A DNA stretch of 64,000 bases from Phocaeicola plebeius DSM 17135 (GTDB lineage Bacteria; Bacteroidota; Bacteroidia; Bacteroidales; Bacteroidaceae), in the NCBI RefSeq assembly GCF_000187895.1, contig NZ_DS990135.1, positions 1 through 64,000 of the forward strand. The letters are read 5' to 3'. The notes under the pieces are model-generated. The model worked only from the letters and a program-made list of their open reading frames with translations. It was not told where the DNA came from and did not search any database. Positions within the stretch are counted from its first letter, which is position 1. The number at the start of each line of letters is the position of its first letter. Of this stretch, positions 35,934 to 45,693 are shown one piece after another. The position numbers and the translations under genes are program-made.

Positions 35934-37739
35934 ATGAGAAAGTATGCATATACAATAAAAGTAACCCTGTTGGGACTTTTTTTAGGAATGACATCAGTGG
36001 TACAGGCTGATTCTTCATGGACAATTCGGCATTTGGTGTGTGAACAAAATATTGTTTCTTTGGATGTCACCGAAGATTATTTGCTTCTTCCCATACAAGA
36101 TGATGCACCGGAAGGTAAAATTTGTATTGTAAAAGATAATGAACAGAAGGGTACTCTTATGAATGTCCGTTTGGCTCGCGAGAGAGTGGATTCATACGTC
36201 CCATTTGCTTTGTCGGCTTATAAAGGGCAGCATATTTCAATAGAAATACAAGGGGTTCCTGAAACGGCTCTTTGCTGGAAAGAATTGAAACTGTCGGGCT
36301 CATTTGATATGGCGAACAAAGAAAGCTTTCGTCCCGTTTATCATCATACTCCGGCATACGGGTGGATGAACGATCCGAACGGAATGTTTTATAAAGATGG
36401 ATTATATCATTTGTATTTCCAGTATAATCCGTATGGGTCTGTTTGGGGCAATATGCATTGGGGACATTCTACCAGTACCGATTTGATGCATTGGAAATTT
36501 GAAGGGTGTGCCATCGTACCGGATGCATGGGGGGCTATTTTTAGTGGTTCCTGTGTGGTAGACCATGAAAATACGGCAGGCTTTGGTAAAGAAGCTGTGG
36601 TGGCATTCTATACTTCTGCTAAATCTACTCCATGGGGAGATATACAGATGCAGAGCATGGCCTATAGTCTGGATAACGGAAAAACTTTTACGAAATATGA
36701 AGGAAATCCTATTCTGACTTCTTCTGAAAAGGATTTTCGTGACCCCAAGGTATTTTGGTATGCACCGGGAAAGCACTGGGTAATGATTCTTGCAGTAGGC
36801 CAGCACATGGAAATCTATTCTTCTGTTAACTTGAAGGAATGGAAGAAAGAAAGTGAATTTGGTGCTATGCAGGGGGCTCACGGTGGCGTATGGGAATGTC
36901 CGGATTTGGTGGAAATTCCTGTAGAGGGCACTCGCGAGAAAAAATGGGTACTAATATGCAACCTGAATCCTGGAGGTCCTTTTGGAGGTAGTGCCGCTCA
37001 GTATTTCGTAGGTTCATTTGATGGTAAGAAGTTTGTGAACGAATCGCCTACTCAGACAAAGTGGATGGACTGGGGAAAGGATAACTACGCTACTGTAACA
37101 TGGAACAATGCACCTGACGGACGTTGCATTGCATTAGGATGGATGAGTAACTGGCAGTATGCCAATAATGTTCCTACCCGCCAGTATCGTAGTGCCAATA
37201 CTCTTGCTCGTGATTTAACGCTTTATCGCGAGGGACAGGAGTTGTATTTAAAAAGTACTCCTTCAGTGGAAGTGAAAAAAGCACGTGGAAAGAAAGTTTC
37301 AATACCTTCATTTAAGGTTTCCGAGAAGCATGAAATAGTAAATTTGTTCGAAGATAATCAAGGAGCCTATGAAGTAGAAATAGTCATTCAGAATGCAGGC
37401 GCATCAAAGATTGCTTTTTGCCTGTTGAATGATAAAGGAGAGAAAGTCTCTATGTATTATGACTTGAATCGTAAACAATTTGTGATGGATCGTAGTGAGA
37501 GCGGAACAGTTGATTTTAGCAAGGACTTCCCTGCGGTTACGGTCGCTCCGGTGAATGTTGACAAAGAGTTGACTTTACGTTTGTTTGTCGATCGGTCAAG
37601 TATTGAAGCTTTTGGTGAGGATGGAAAATTTGTGATGACAAATTTGGTCTTCCCTTCACAGCCTTATGTGAAAATGTGCTTTGAAGCGGATAAGAACGGG
37701 TATGCTGTGAAAGCATTGAATGTGTATAAATTGCAGTAA
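35934..37739 (+). CDS. GH32 fructan hydrolase (levanase/inulinase/invertase type)
   Basis: A 601-residue secreted glycoside hydrolase. A signal peptide (about 1-25, ending VVQA) is followed by an N-terminal beta domain (about 28-125, the Bacteroides DUF4980-like region). Then comes the five-bladed propeller with GWMNDPNG (nucleophile Asp147), FRDPKVFW (transition-state Asp) and WECPDL (acid/base Glu321), and a C-terminal beta-sandwich (about 450-600, VDRSSIEAFGEDGKFVMTNL). It would cleave beta-fructosidic bonds in fructans or sucrose at the surface or in the periplasm. It is the last gene of the first PUL 2 operon. Confidence 0.93.
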   Translation: MRKYAYTIKVTLLGLFLGMTSVVQADSSWTIRHLVCEQNIVSLDVTEDYLLLPIQDDAPEGKICIVKDNEQKGTLMNVRLARERVDSYVPFALSAYKGQHISIEIQGVPETALCWKELKLSGSFDMANKESFRPVYHHTPAYGWMNDPNGMFYKDGLYHLYFQYNPYGSVWGNMHWGHSTSTDLMHWKFEGCAIVPDAWGAIFSGSCVVDHENTAGFGKEAVVAFYTSAKSTPWGDIQMQSMAYSLDNGKTFTKYEGNPILTSSEKDFRDPKVFWYAPGKHWVMILAVGQHMEIYSSVNLKEWKKESEFGAMQGAHGGVWECPDLVEIPVEGTREKKWVLICNLNPGGPFGGSAAQYFVGSFDGKKFVNESPTQTKWMDWGKDNYATVTWNNAPDGRCIALGWMSNWQYANNVPTRQYRSANTLARDLTLYREGQELYLKSTPSVEVKKARGKKVSIPSFKVSEKHEIVNLFEDNQGAYEVEIVIQNAGASKIAFCLLNDKGEKVSMYYDLNRKQFVMDRSESGTVDFSKDFPAVTVAPVNVDKELTLRLFVDRSSIEAFGEDGKFVMTNLVFPSQPYVKMCFEADKNGYAVKALNVYKLQ

Positions 37740-37759
37740 CCGACTTCCTCACTAGTAAA

Positions 37760-37819
37760 AATGTTGCGTCCTGTAGTAATATTGTTGCATGAAACAATAT
37801 TGTCATAGGATGCAACATT
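37760..37819. promoter_or_regulatory. 60-bp near-palindrome upstream of the second PUL 2 operon (site B)
   Basis: It is symmetric at 48 of 60 positions around 37789.5. It is identical to site A (30814-30873) at 43 of 60 positions and has the same layout: TGTTGCnTnC half-sites at 37762 and 37783 (21 bases apart) plus mirrored copies. The distance from centre to -7 element (58.5 bases) is exactly that of site A. Here only TTCG follows the right arm, so it does not look like a terminator, which favours an operator role. Confidence 0.7.
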
Positions 37820-37847
37820 CGTTATGGCCTTGTAGCTGGCAATCACT

Positions 37848-37855
37848 TACTTTTG
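37848..37855 (+). promoter_or_regulatory. -7 element of the second PUL 2 operon
   Basis: TACTTTTG matches TAnnTTTG and lies 50 bases before the ATG at 37906. As at 30902 no TTTG -33 element is seen. Confidence 0.65.
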
Positions 37856-37905
37856 CGGTGAACAAATAAAAAATTTCATGCTAACATACTAATTTTAATA
37901 ATGCT

Positions 37906-40254
37906 ATGAAGGCCGAAAAAAAACAGTTTTCAAATCGTATGGGAGCTGCGGTATTGCTGCTCGCCTTGGCTTGTGTAAATGGATATGCACAAGAAAACAA
38001 ATCATCAAATGACGGTAGTTCTAAAGAAGAAGGTAACCGTAATGTCATGTTGAATGCTGCCAGCGCAAACGGACCTCGTGAAATTCAGATTGGTCTTCCT
38101 TCTGCGGATGTGAATGTGCTTGAAAATGGAATTCCGGTAACGTATGCTACCAATCCGCACAGTGTAAACTCTTTGTGGCGTGCAGATGCCAGCTTGAACC
38201 ATGTAGGATTGTTGAAAATTTCAGAAACTGCCATTACGACAGGTAATATCGGATATGCAGTCAATTCTTTCACTCAGCTTGGTGAAAAAGGTTTTCATGG
38301 AACATTGAATTATAAGTCCAATCATTTCGGCATGCAGGAGTTCTCTCTGAATCTGAACGGAGAAATTGCTAACGATTGGTTCTATAGTGGAAGCATCTAT
38401 CAGGATTTTGACCCGGGAACATTCAAAATCAAATCTACTCCTTTCCAGGATCGTACACAGATTTATAAGTTTGCCTTGACAAAACGCTATAACAATAACC
38501 GGGGTGAGTTTACGGCTATGTATCATTACAGCAACAGTCATCCGGTATATATGTATGCCACTCAGTCGGCTCCGTTTATTTACGTAGGTGATGGTAGCGT
38601 AAGAGAGTTGGGTGCTTTTGCTTTGGGTACGACTTCTTATCTTCCGGTTGACAATGAAATGGTGTATCGCGACATGCGTACAGGGGAGTTGAAGAAAACA
38701 AGCTTGTATGATGCCGTACAGAATAAGGGTAGTGAGTTTACCTTAATGAACAATTACAACTGGGATAACGGTTTGTCTTGGAAAGTAATCATGAAATACG
38801 ACCATGCGACCGGTTCTTGTGTGTACCAGACTCCGATGGAACTTTCACAGCGTGCAAACAGTGCTATTAATTATCAATATGAAGCAGAAGACGGTAGCAT
38901 GAGAGCATACGATGGCGAATATGTACAGAGCCGTATGTCTTGCTTGAACCGTGGTTTCATTGATGAAGTAATGTTTACTACTGAGTTGTCTCGTAAATTG
39001 TCTAACGGTACATGGCGTTTGGGATTGAACGAATGGTACTATGATATTGATTATGCATCAAATACTACGATGTATGACCAGTCTGTACCGACTGACGGAA
39101 GCTATCCGGTTCGTCTTTATAATCCTGATTATAATGTAGCGGGAAGTGGACGTACTTATGGAGGTAATGGATATTACTATGACTTCAACAAGAATGCATC
39201 AGAATATTATAAAGGTCATGAAAACAAATTGGCTGTATATTTCACTCACGACTGGGATGTAACCGACAAATTTAACCTTTACTACGGTGCTCGTCTGGAA
39301 TACCAGGCTCTTCGTGGAAACAATGCAGCGGTTAAAGATGCTGATGGCAATTTTGTAGGACGTTTTGCTGATTATTATCTGGGAGCTACTGCACCTAATG
39401 GAACAAAGATTGAACCGACTCCGATGGAGTATGACTGGTTTAATTACGCACTGAGTGCAGCCGCTACTTATAAGTTGACCAAACAGTTCGGATTTACTGG
39501 AGACTTTACTTACATTACCCAGCATCCAAGAATTGAGAACTTTGCTCCGGCTGTATTGCCGAATACCGATAAGATTTCAGTACCTCTGGGACGTGCCGGT
39601 ATCTACTATAACAACGAATGGTTGAGCTTGACTTCATTGTTCTCTTATATCTCAAAGACCAACAACAACTCTACATTGAACTTGCAGCATAGCGTAAATG
39701 GAGTAAACGAAATCTTGGCTGCTCCGTTGAACTATGACATCAAGACATTGGGTTGGACAACCGACGTGGTAGCTCGTCCGTTTAAAGGTTTTGATTTGCA
39801 CTTCCTCTTCACTTACCAGAAGCCGACTTACAAGAAATATGAAACTTCTGTGAAGTTCTCAGACGGTTATGTAGGTCAGATCAATGCCACTGGTAACATC
39901 GTAGCAGAAATCCCGCAGGTAATCGTGGAAATCGACCCGAGCTATATGATTACAAAAGATTTGAAAATCTGGACCAGCTTCCGTTACTTTAGCAAGACAT
40001 ACGCTAATATCAATGATGCCTATTATTTCAATGGCCGTTGGGAAACCTTCGGTGGTTTGAACTGGCAGGTAAACAAGAAGCTGTCATTAGGCTGTTCAGT
40101 TGTTAACTTCCTGAACCAGACTGGTGCAAAGGGAAGTATCGCAGGTGCAGAACTCGTAACGAAGGAAGAAGCTGGAAAATATGCCAATACAGTAATGGCA
40201 GGAAGCTACATCCGTCCGTTCACAGTAGAATTCTCTGCACAGCTTAAATTCTGA
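37906..40254 (+). CDS. TonB-dependent receptor-like outer membrane protein
   Basis: A 782-residue exported barrel protein. After a signal peptide (about 1-28, ending GYAQ) a short divergent plug-like region follows (about 48-130, with GPREIQIGLPS, LENGIPVTY, GLLKISETAITTGNIGYAVNS), then a TonB-receptor-type beta-barrel (about 130-782) ending in LKF. It lacks the CarboxypepD and STN domains and a clear TonB box, and no SusD gene accompanies it, so it is not a SusC. In this fructan-type PUL it may import small oligosaccharides such as sucrose, raffinose or short fructans. Function is inferred from position only. Confidence 0.75.
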   Translation: MKAEKKQFSNRMGAAVLLLALACVNGYAQENKSSNDGSSKEEGNRNVMLNAASANGPREIQIGLPSADVNVLENGIPVTYATNPHSVNSLWRADASLNHVGLLKISETAITTGNIGYAVNSFTQLGEKGFHGTLNYKSNHFGMQEFSLNLNGEIANDWFYSGSIYQDFDPGTFKIKSTPFQDRTQIYKFALTKRYNNNRGEFTAMYHYSNSHPVYMYATQSAPFIYVGDGSVRELGAFALGTTSYLPVDNEMVYRDMRTGELKKTSLYDAVQNKGSEFTLMNNYNWDNGLSWKVIMKYDHATGSCVYQTPMELSQRANSAINYQYEAEDGSMRAYDGEYVQSRMSCLNRGFIDEVMFTTELSRKLSNGTWRLGLNEWYYDIDYASNTTMYDQSVPTDGSYPVRLYNPDYNVAGSGRTYGGNGYYYDFNKNASEYYKGHENKLAVYFTHDWDVTDKFNLYYGARLEYQALRGNNAAVKDADGNFVGRFADYYLGATAPNGTKIEPTPMEYDWFNYALSAAATYKLTKQFGFTGDFTYITQHPRIENFAPAVLPNTDKISVPLGRAGIYYNNEWLSLTSLFSYISKTNNNSTLNLQHSVNGVNEILAAPLNYDIKTLGWTTDVVARPFKGFDLHFLFTYQKPTYKKYETSVKFSDGYVGQINATGNIVAEIPQVIVEIDPSYMITKDLKIWTSFRYFSKTYANINDAYYFNGRWETFGGLNWQVNKKLSLGCSVVNFLNQTGAKGSIAGAELVTKEEAGKYANTVMAGSYIRPFTVEFSAQLKF

Positions 40255-40281
40255 CATTCATTTTTCTATTCCGATAAATTT

Positions 40282-40311
40282 CCGGCACAACGAATCAATG
40301 GGTTGTGCCGG
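40282..40311 (+). terminator. hairpin after the TonB-receptor-like gene
   Basis: CCGGCACAAC (40282-40291) pairs perfectly with GTTGTGCCGG (40302-40311). The tail is TTATAAAAAG, a poor T run, so termination may be partial and leave read-through into the GH32/GH36/permease/kinase genes. Confidence 0.55.
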
Positions 40312-40381
40312 TTATAAAAAGTTTTCAATAGGTATTTTTAAAAGAATAATTTGTATTTTTAATCCCATAAAACAACGTATC

Positions 40382-42253
40382 ATGAAAAAGAATTTTGTTA
40401 ACCTCGCATTAGGAGCGTTTTTCTTGACTGGTATGTGGGCATGCCAATCACAAAAAAATAACTTAGTATTTGAGCATCAGGGAGACACTTTGACTGTCGT
40501 ACACATAAAGAATCCTTCTAAATATCTTTTGCTTCCTATCCAGGAATCATCTAATGAGGGAAAGGTGAAATTAGTAACCGGAAGTCCGGCTGATATGCCG
40601 ATGGATGTACGTCTGGCAGTAGACAGCGTAGAGTATTACGTACCGTTTGAATTGCCTCAAGGAGCTAAGGAAGCCACTGTTACCATTGGAAAGGTGGCTG
40701 CAAACGCTGTATGCTGGGAGCATATTCAGTTGTCGGATACTTTTAATACGGCAAATACGGACTATTATCGTCCGGTATATCACCACACACCGCTTTATGG
40801 CTGGATGAACGATGCTAACGGACTGGTATATAAAGATGGAGAGTATCATTTGTATTTTCAGTATAATCCTTACGGTTCCAAGTGGGGAAATATGCACTGG
40901 GGACATTCAGTTAGTAAGGACTTGATTCATTGGGACCATTTGAATCCTGCTATCGCACGTGACACATTGGGTCACATTTTCTCAGGAAGTACAGTGGTAG
41001 ACAAAAACAATAGCGCAGGCTACGGAAAAGATGCCATTATCGCTTTCTACACATCTGCCAGCGATGAACACGGACAGATTCAGTGTATGGCTTATAGCAA
41101 AGACAATGGACGTACTTATACAAAATACGAGAAAAATCCGATTTTGACTCCGTTTGACGGACTGAAAGATTTCCGCGATCCGAAAGTGTTCTGGTATGAA
41201 CCAGCTCAGAAATGGTATATGATTGTTTCTGCGGACAAGGAAATGCGTTTCTACTCTTCTTCTAACTTGAAGGACTGGGAATATCAGAGCGGATTTGGTA
41301 AAGGTTATGGTGTACAGCCTAATCAGTTTGAGTGTCCTGACTTTATCCAGTTGCCGGTTGATGGTGACAAGAACAATATGAAATGGGTGATGATTGTAAA
41401 TATCAACCCGGGTTGTATGTTCGGTGGTAGTGCTACAGAATATTTCGTAGGTGATTTTGATGGAAAAGAATTCAAATGTGACACGAAACCGGAAGTAACT
41501 AAATGGTTGGATTTTGGTAAAGACCACTATGCTACTGTTTGTTTCTCAAATACTGGAGACCGCGTGGTTGCAGTGCCTTGGATGAGCAACTGGCAATATG
41601 CAAATGTAACTCCTATCCGTCAGTATCGTGGAGCAAATGCCTTGCCGCGTGAATTGTCATTGTACACAAAAGATGGTCAGATTTACATGGCAGCCAATGC
41701 TGTAAAGGAAACAGCAGGCTTGCGTAAAGAAACACGTACCATTGACAATCAGACTGTGAAAGGTGAAAGCAAGATTGACGAAATCTTCCCGCAGAATGAG
41801 GGTGCTTTTGAAATTGAAATGGATGTAACTCCGGGTGCATCTGCTGTGGCTGGAATGGAACTGTTGAATGACAAGGGTGAAAAGACCAAGATTTACCTGG
41901 ATATGAAAGCCGGTAAACTGGTGATGGATCGTACAGAAAGTGGGTTGGTTGCCTTTGGTGAAAAAGCAGAACCTCATGCCATCGAAAATCATGACCGTCG
42001 TAAAACGACTTCTATCAACTATAAGAATGATTTTGCATTAGGCACATGGGCTCCTCTTTCATTGTGTGAAGGAAAAACTTATCATTTGCAGATTTTTGTA
42101 GACAAGTGCTCTGTAGAAATCTTTGCCAATGGAGGTCGTATTGCCATGACCAACTTAGTATTCCCTACCAAACCTTATAACTCTATTCGTCTTTACAGTG
42201 AAGGTGGTGATTATAAGGTAGAGAATATGAAGATACATAAATTGGGGTTGTAA
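40382..42253 (+). CDS. GH32 beta-fructosidase lipoprotein
   Basis: A 623-residue protein from the ATG at 40382 (the open frame extends 28 codons upstream through a hairpin, and is rejected). The lipobox GMWAC indicates a lipoprotein. The N-terminal beta domain (about 25-125) resembles that of the GH32 at 35934. Catalytic motifs: GWMNDANG (Asp144), FRDPKVFW and FECPDF. The usual Pro after Asp in WMNDPNG is Ala here. The C-terminal sandwich contains KCSVEIFANGGRIAMTN. An insertion with a basic run (NHDRRKTTS) is seen near residue 540. It would release fructose from sucrose, fructo-oligosaccharides or raffinose-type sugars. Confidence 0.92.
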   Translation: MKKNFVNLALGAFFLTGMWACQSQKNNLVFEHQGDTLTVVHIKNPSKYLLLPIQESSNEGKVKLVTGSPADMPMDVRLAVDSVEYYVPFELPQGAKEATVTIGKVAANAVCWEHIQLSDTFNTANTDYYRPVYHHTPLYGWMNDANGLVYKDGEYHLYFQYNPYGSKWGNMHWGHSVSKDLIHWDHLNPAIARDTLGHIFSGSTVVDKNNSAGYGKDAIIAFYTSASDEHGQIQCMAYSKDNGRTYTKYEKNPILTPFDGLKDFRDPKVFWYEPAQKWYMIVSADKEMRFYSSSNLKDWEYQSGFGKGYGVQPNQFECPDFIQLPVDGDKNNMKWVMIVNINPGCMFGGSATEYFVGDFDGKEFKCDTKPEVTKWLDFGKDHYATVCFSNTGDRVVAVPWMSNWQYANVTPIRQYRGANALPRELSLYTKDGQIYMAANAVKETAGLRKETRTIDNQTVKGESKIDEIFPQNEGAFEIEMDVTPGASAVAGMELLNDKGEKTKIYLDMKAGKLVMDRTESGLVAFGEKAEPHAIENHDRRKTTSINYKNDFALGTWAPLSLCEGKTYHLQIFVDKCSVEIFANGGRIAMTNLVFPTKPYNSIRLYSEGGDYKVENMKIHKLGL

Positions 42254-42276
42254 TTTATTAAAAAACCAGACAGACC

Positions 42277-44469
42277 ATGAAAAACTTTTTTATTACGGCT
42301 TTAGGCTTGTTTTGGGGTTTTCAGTGCGCGGAGGCAGCGGAAGAAAAGGTTATCCGGATTTCAACGGATAATACAGACCTGGTGCTTCAGGTAGCTGAAA
42401 ACGGACGTCTCTATCAGACTTACTTGGGCGAAAAACTGTTGCATGAATCGGATTTGAAGAAACTGGACTGGCAGATACATCCGGCATCAGATGCCAGTGT
42501 CTCTCCACGCGGATGGGAAGTCTGTTCAGGTTCAGGTAACGAGGATTTCTTTGAACCGGCTTTGGGAGTGACTCATGCCGACGGTAATGCTTCTACCTGG
42601 CTTTATTACGTGTTTTCTTCTACAAAAGCTGTGGAAGGAGGAACACAGACAGATATTCATTTGCGTGATGACAAATATCCGGTGAATGTAACCTTGCATT
42701 ACGTGGCTTACGAAAAGGAGGACGTAATCAAGACTTGGAGTGAAATCTCACACCAGGAGAAAAAGCCTGTACAGTTATTCCGTTATGCTTCTACGATGTT
42801 GTATTTCAATCGTCCGGCTTACTATTTGACTGAATTCAGTGGCGACTGGGCGAAGGAAGTGCAGATGAGTACACAGAAGCTGGAGTTCGGTAAGAAAGTG
42901 GTAGATACCAAGCTGGGAAGTCGTGCTGCCATGCATGCACAACCTTTTTTCATGGTCGGTCTGGATGCTCCTGCTGCAGAAAATCAGGGGGAAGTCCTGA
43001 TGGGTACATTGGGATGGACAGGTAACTTCAGCTTTACTTTCGAAGTGGACAATGTGGGTAATCTGCGTGTGATTCCTGCTATTAATCCTTATGCTTCGGT
43101 GTATGAGCTTCAGAAAGGCGAAGTGTTCACTACTCCTGAATTTATTTTCACTTTGAGTAATAAGGGTACGGGCGAAGGTAGCCGCCGCTTTCAGAACTGG
43201 GCACGGAATTATCAGTTGAAAGATGGAAAAGGTTCTCGTCTGACGTTGTTGAATAACTGGGAGAATACTGGATTCGACTTTAATCAGAATATTCTTGTCG
43301 ATCTGATTAAGGAAACGAAAGAACTCGGTGTAGACATGTTCTTGCTGGATGACGGATGGTTTGGCAACAAATACAAACGCAGCAGCGATACAGCTGGACT
43401 GGGCGACTGGGATGTAACGGCCGACAAACTTCCTGATGGAATCAATGCGCTGGTTCAGGCGGCTGAAAAAGAAGGAGTGAAGTTCGGTCTCTGGATTGAA
43501 CCGGAAATGGTGAATCCGAAGAGTGAATTGTTTGAAAAGCATCCTGACTGGGCAATCCATTACCCGAACCGTGAAACCTATTACTATCGTAACCAGCTGG
43601 TACTCGATTTGAGTAACCCGAAGGTGCAGGATTATGTGTATGGCATTGTGGATAAGTTGTTGAAGGAAAATCCGGGTATCGCTTATTTCAAATGGGATTG
43701 CAACAGCCCGATTACCAATATCTATTCTTCTTATCTGAAAGGTGCACAGGGACGCTTGTATATAGACCATGTACGTGGCGTGTACAATGTCATGAAACGA
43801 GTAAAAGAGAACTATCCGGATGTACCGATGATGCTTTGCTCTGGTGGTGGCGCACGTTGTGACTATGAAGCCTTGAAATATTTCACGGAATTCTGGTGCA
43901 GTGACAACACGGATCCGGTGGAAAGAGCTTATATCCAGTGGGGCTTTTCTCAGTTCTTCCCGGCCAAGGCCATGTGTGCACACGTGACAAGCTGGAATAA
44001 GAATACTTCTATCAAGTTCCGTACCGACATGGCATCCATGTGTAAGCTGGGATTTGATATCGGCTTGAAAGAAATGGCTGCAGAAGAATTGGAATATTGC
44101 CAGCTTGCGGTAGCCAACTGGAAACGTTTGCAGCCGGTGATTCTGGATGGGGTACAGTACCGTCTGGTATCTCCGTATGAATCTAACCACATGGCAGTGA
44201 ACTATGTTAGTCAGGATGCTTCAAAGGGCGTGATATTCGCTTACGATATCTATCCTCGCTTCCAGGAAAAGCTGATTCCGTTGAAGGTAAAAGGACTGGA
44301 TCCGAACAAAATGTATCGTGTGAAAGAAATCAACCTGATGCCGGGAACAGAATCTACGCTGGAGGCCGATGGAGAATTATTCTCTGGTGATTATCTGATG
44401 AAAGTCGGATTGGATGTCTTTGGATTCCGTCCTACTCAGAGCCATGTGATAGAACTTACTGCTGAATAA
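42277..44469 (+). CDS. GH36 alpha-galactosidase
   Basis: A 730-residue protein with a signal peptide (about 1-20, ending AEAA). The N-terminal beta-supersandwich (about 25-310) precedes the (beta/alpha)8 barrel, where FLLDDGWFG, LWIEPEMVNP, YFKWDCNSPI (nucleophile Asp474) and WCSDNTDPVER (acid/base Asp543) are typical of GH36. It hydrolyses terminal alpha-1,6-galactose from raffinose-family oligosaccharides or galactomannan ends. Between GH32 and fructose uptake genes, raffinose, stachyose or melibiose-containing substrates are likely. It begins 23 bases after the GH32 gene. Confidence 0.93.
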   Translation: MKNFFITALGLFWGFQCAEAAEEKVIRISTDNTDLVLQVAENGRLYQTYLGEKLLHESDLKKLDWQIHPASDASVSPRGWEVCSGSGNEDFFEPALGVTHADGNASTWLYYVFSSTKAVEGGTQTDIHLRDDKYPVNVTLHYVAYEKEDVIKTWSEISHQEKKPVQLFRYASTMLYFNRPAYYLTEFSGDWAKEVQMSTQKLEFGKKVVDTKLGSRAAMHAQPFFMVGLDAPAAENQGEVLMGTLGWTGNFSFTFEVDNVGNLRVIPAINPYASVYELQKGEVFTTPEFIFTLSNKGTGEGSRRFQNWARNYQLKDGKGSRLTLLNNWENTGFDFNQNILVDLIKETKELGVDMFLLDDGWFGNKYKRSSDTAGLGDWDVTADKLPDGINALVQAAEKEGVKFGLWIEPEMVNPKSELFEKHPDWAIHYPNRETYYYRNQLVLDLSNPKVQDYVYGIVDKLLKENPGIAYFKWDCNSPITNIYSSYLKGAQGRLYIDHVRGVYNVMKRVKENYPDVPMMLCSGGGARCDYEALKYFTEFWCSDNTDPVERAYIQWGFSQFFPAKAMCAHVTSWNKNTSIKFRTDMASMCKLGFDIGLKEMAAEELEYCQLAVANWKRLQPVILDGVQYRLVSPYESNHMAVNYVSQDASKGVIFAYDIYPRFQEKLIPLKVKGLDPNKMYRVKEINLMPGTESTLEADGELFSGDYLMKVGLDVFGFRPTQSHVIELTAE

Positions 44470-44528
44470 GAAAGACGATTCTCAACAAGAGATGAAGCTG
44501 AATTTGAACAGATTAAAAACAAGTAAAA

Positions 44529-45689
44529 ATGACAAATACTCAATTGAAATATGCCAAGCTGTTTCCCGTGATGCTTTGCTTCTTTGCTATGGGATTCGTA
44601 GATTTGGTGGGAATTGCTTCAAACTATGTGAAAGAAGATTTAGGTCTGACAGACTCTGAAGCAAATATTTTCCCTTCTTTGGTATTCTTTTGGTTTTTGA
44701 TATTCTCAGTGCCTACTGGAATACTGATGAACCGGATTGGAAGAAAAAAGACTGTATTGCTGAGCTTGGGAGTGACTTTCTTCTCTTTACTACTTCCTAT
44801 GTTTGGCGACAGCTATGGATTGATGCTTTGCTCGTTCTCTTTATTGGGAATAGGTAATGCTTTGATGCAGACTTCACTCAATCCATTATTGAGCAATATT
44901 ATCTCGGGCGACCGTCTGGCCAGTACGCTGACTTTCGGACAGTTCGTGAAAGCTATTGCTTCTTTCCTTGCTCCTTATCTGGCCATGTGGGGAGCTTTGC
45001 AGGCTATTCCGACTTTTGGTTTGGGATGGAGAGTGTTGTTCCCTATTTATATGATTGTAGCTGTATTTGCTATTTTGTTGCTTTCGGCTACTCCTATTAC
45101 AGAAGAACAGCCGGACAAGGCATCTGGATTTGCTGATTGTCTGAAACTGTTAGGAAAACCTTTTATTCTGCTGTCTTTCCTTGGCATCATGTGCCATGTG
45201 GGAATCGATGTGGGTACGAACACTACTGCTCCTAAAATTCTGATGGAACGTATTGGAATGACATTGACAGAAGCTGGGTTTGCCACTAGTCTGTATTTTA
45301 TATTCCGTACATTGGGATGTTTTTCCGGTGCATTTATCTTACGGGCCGTATCATCTAAAGTCTTTTTCCTGATAAGTGCGATTTGCATGATGCTGGCTAT
45401 GATCGGACTTTTTGCTTTCGACTCTCAGATGGTTATTTATATTTGTATCGCATTGATAGGTTTTGGAAACTCTAACGTATTCTCTATCATCTTCTCTCAG
45501 GCTCTTTTGGCTATGCCCGAGAAGAAAAATGAAGTCTCAGGACTGATGATTATGGGATTGTTTGGTGGTACCGTATTCCCTCTTTTGATGGGAGTTGCCA
45601 GCGATGCAATCGGACAGAATGGAGCCGTAGCAGTGATGACGGTAGGTGTGATTTATTTGCTTTTTTATACATTGAAAATTAAACATTAA
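44529..45689 (+). CDS. MFS sugar permease (FucP-like)
   Basis: A 386-residue inner membrane protein with about twelve hydrophobic segments. The N-terminal MLCFFAMGFVDLVGIASNYV and the loop NRIGRKKTVLLSLG match the major facilitator superfamily, FHS/fucose-permease-like group. It would import the monosaccharide released in the periplasm, most likely fructose, by proton symport. It ends four bases before the fructokinase start, so the pair is translationally close. Confidence 0.87.
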   Translation: MTNTQLKYAKLFPVMLCFFAMGFVDLVGIASNYVKEDLGLTDSEANIFPSLVFFWFLIFSVPTGILMNRIGRKKTVLLSLGVTFFSLLLPMFGDSYGLMLCSFSLLGIGNALMQTSLNPLLSNIISGDRLASTLTFGQFVKAIASFLAPYLAMWGALQAIPTFGLGWRVLFPIYMIVAVFAILLLSATPITEEQPDKASGFADCLKLLGKPFILLSFLGIMCHVGIDVGTNTTAPKILMERIGMTLTEAGFATSLYFIFRTLGCFSGAFILRAVSSKVFFLISAICMMLAMIGLFAFDSQMVIYICIALIGFGNSNVFSIIFSQALLAMPEKKNEVSGLMIMGLFGGTVFPLLMGVASDAIGQNGAVAVMTVGVIYLLFYTLKIKH

Positions 45690-45693
45690 AACT

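Noticed and set aside
42775..44190. A 471-codon open frame antisense to the GH36 gene
   Set aside because: It is rich in Ile, His, Arg and Phe without domain pattern and mirrors the codon bias of the well-supported alpha-galactosidase on the other strand.
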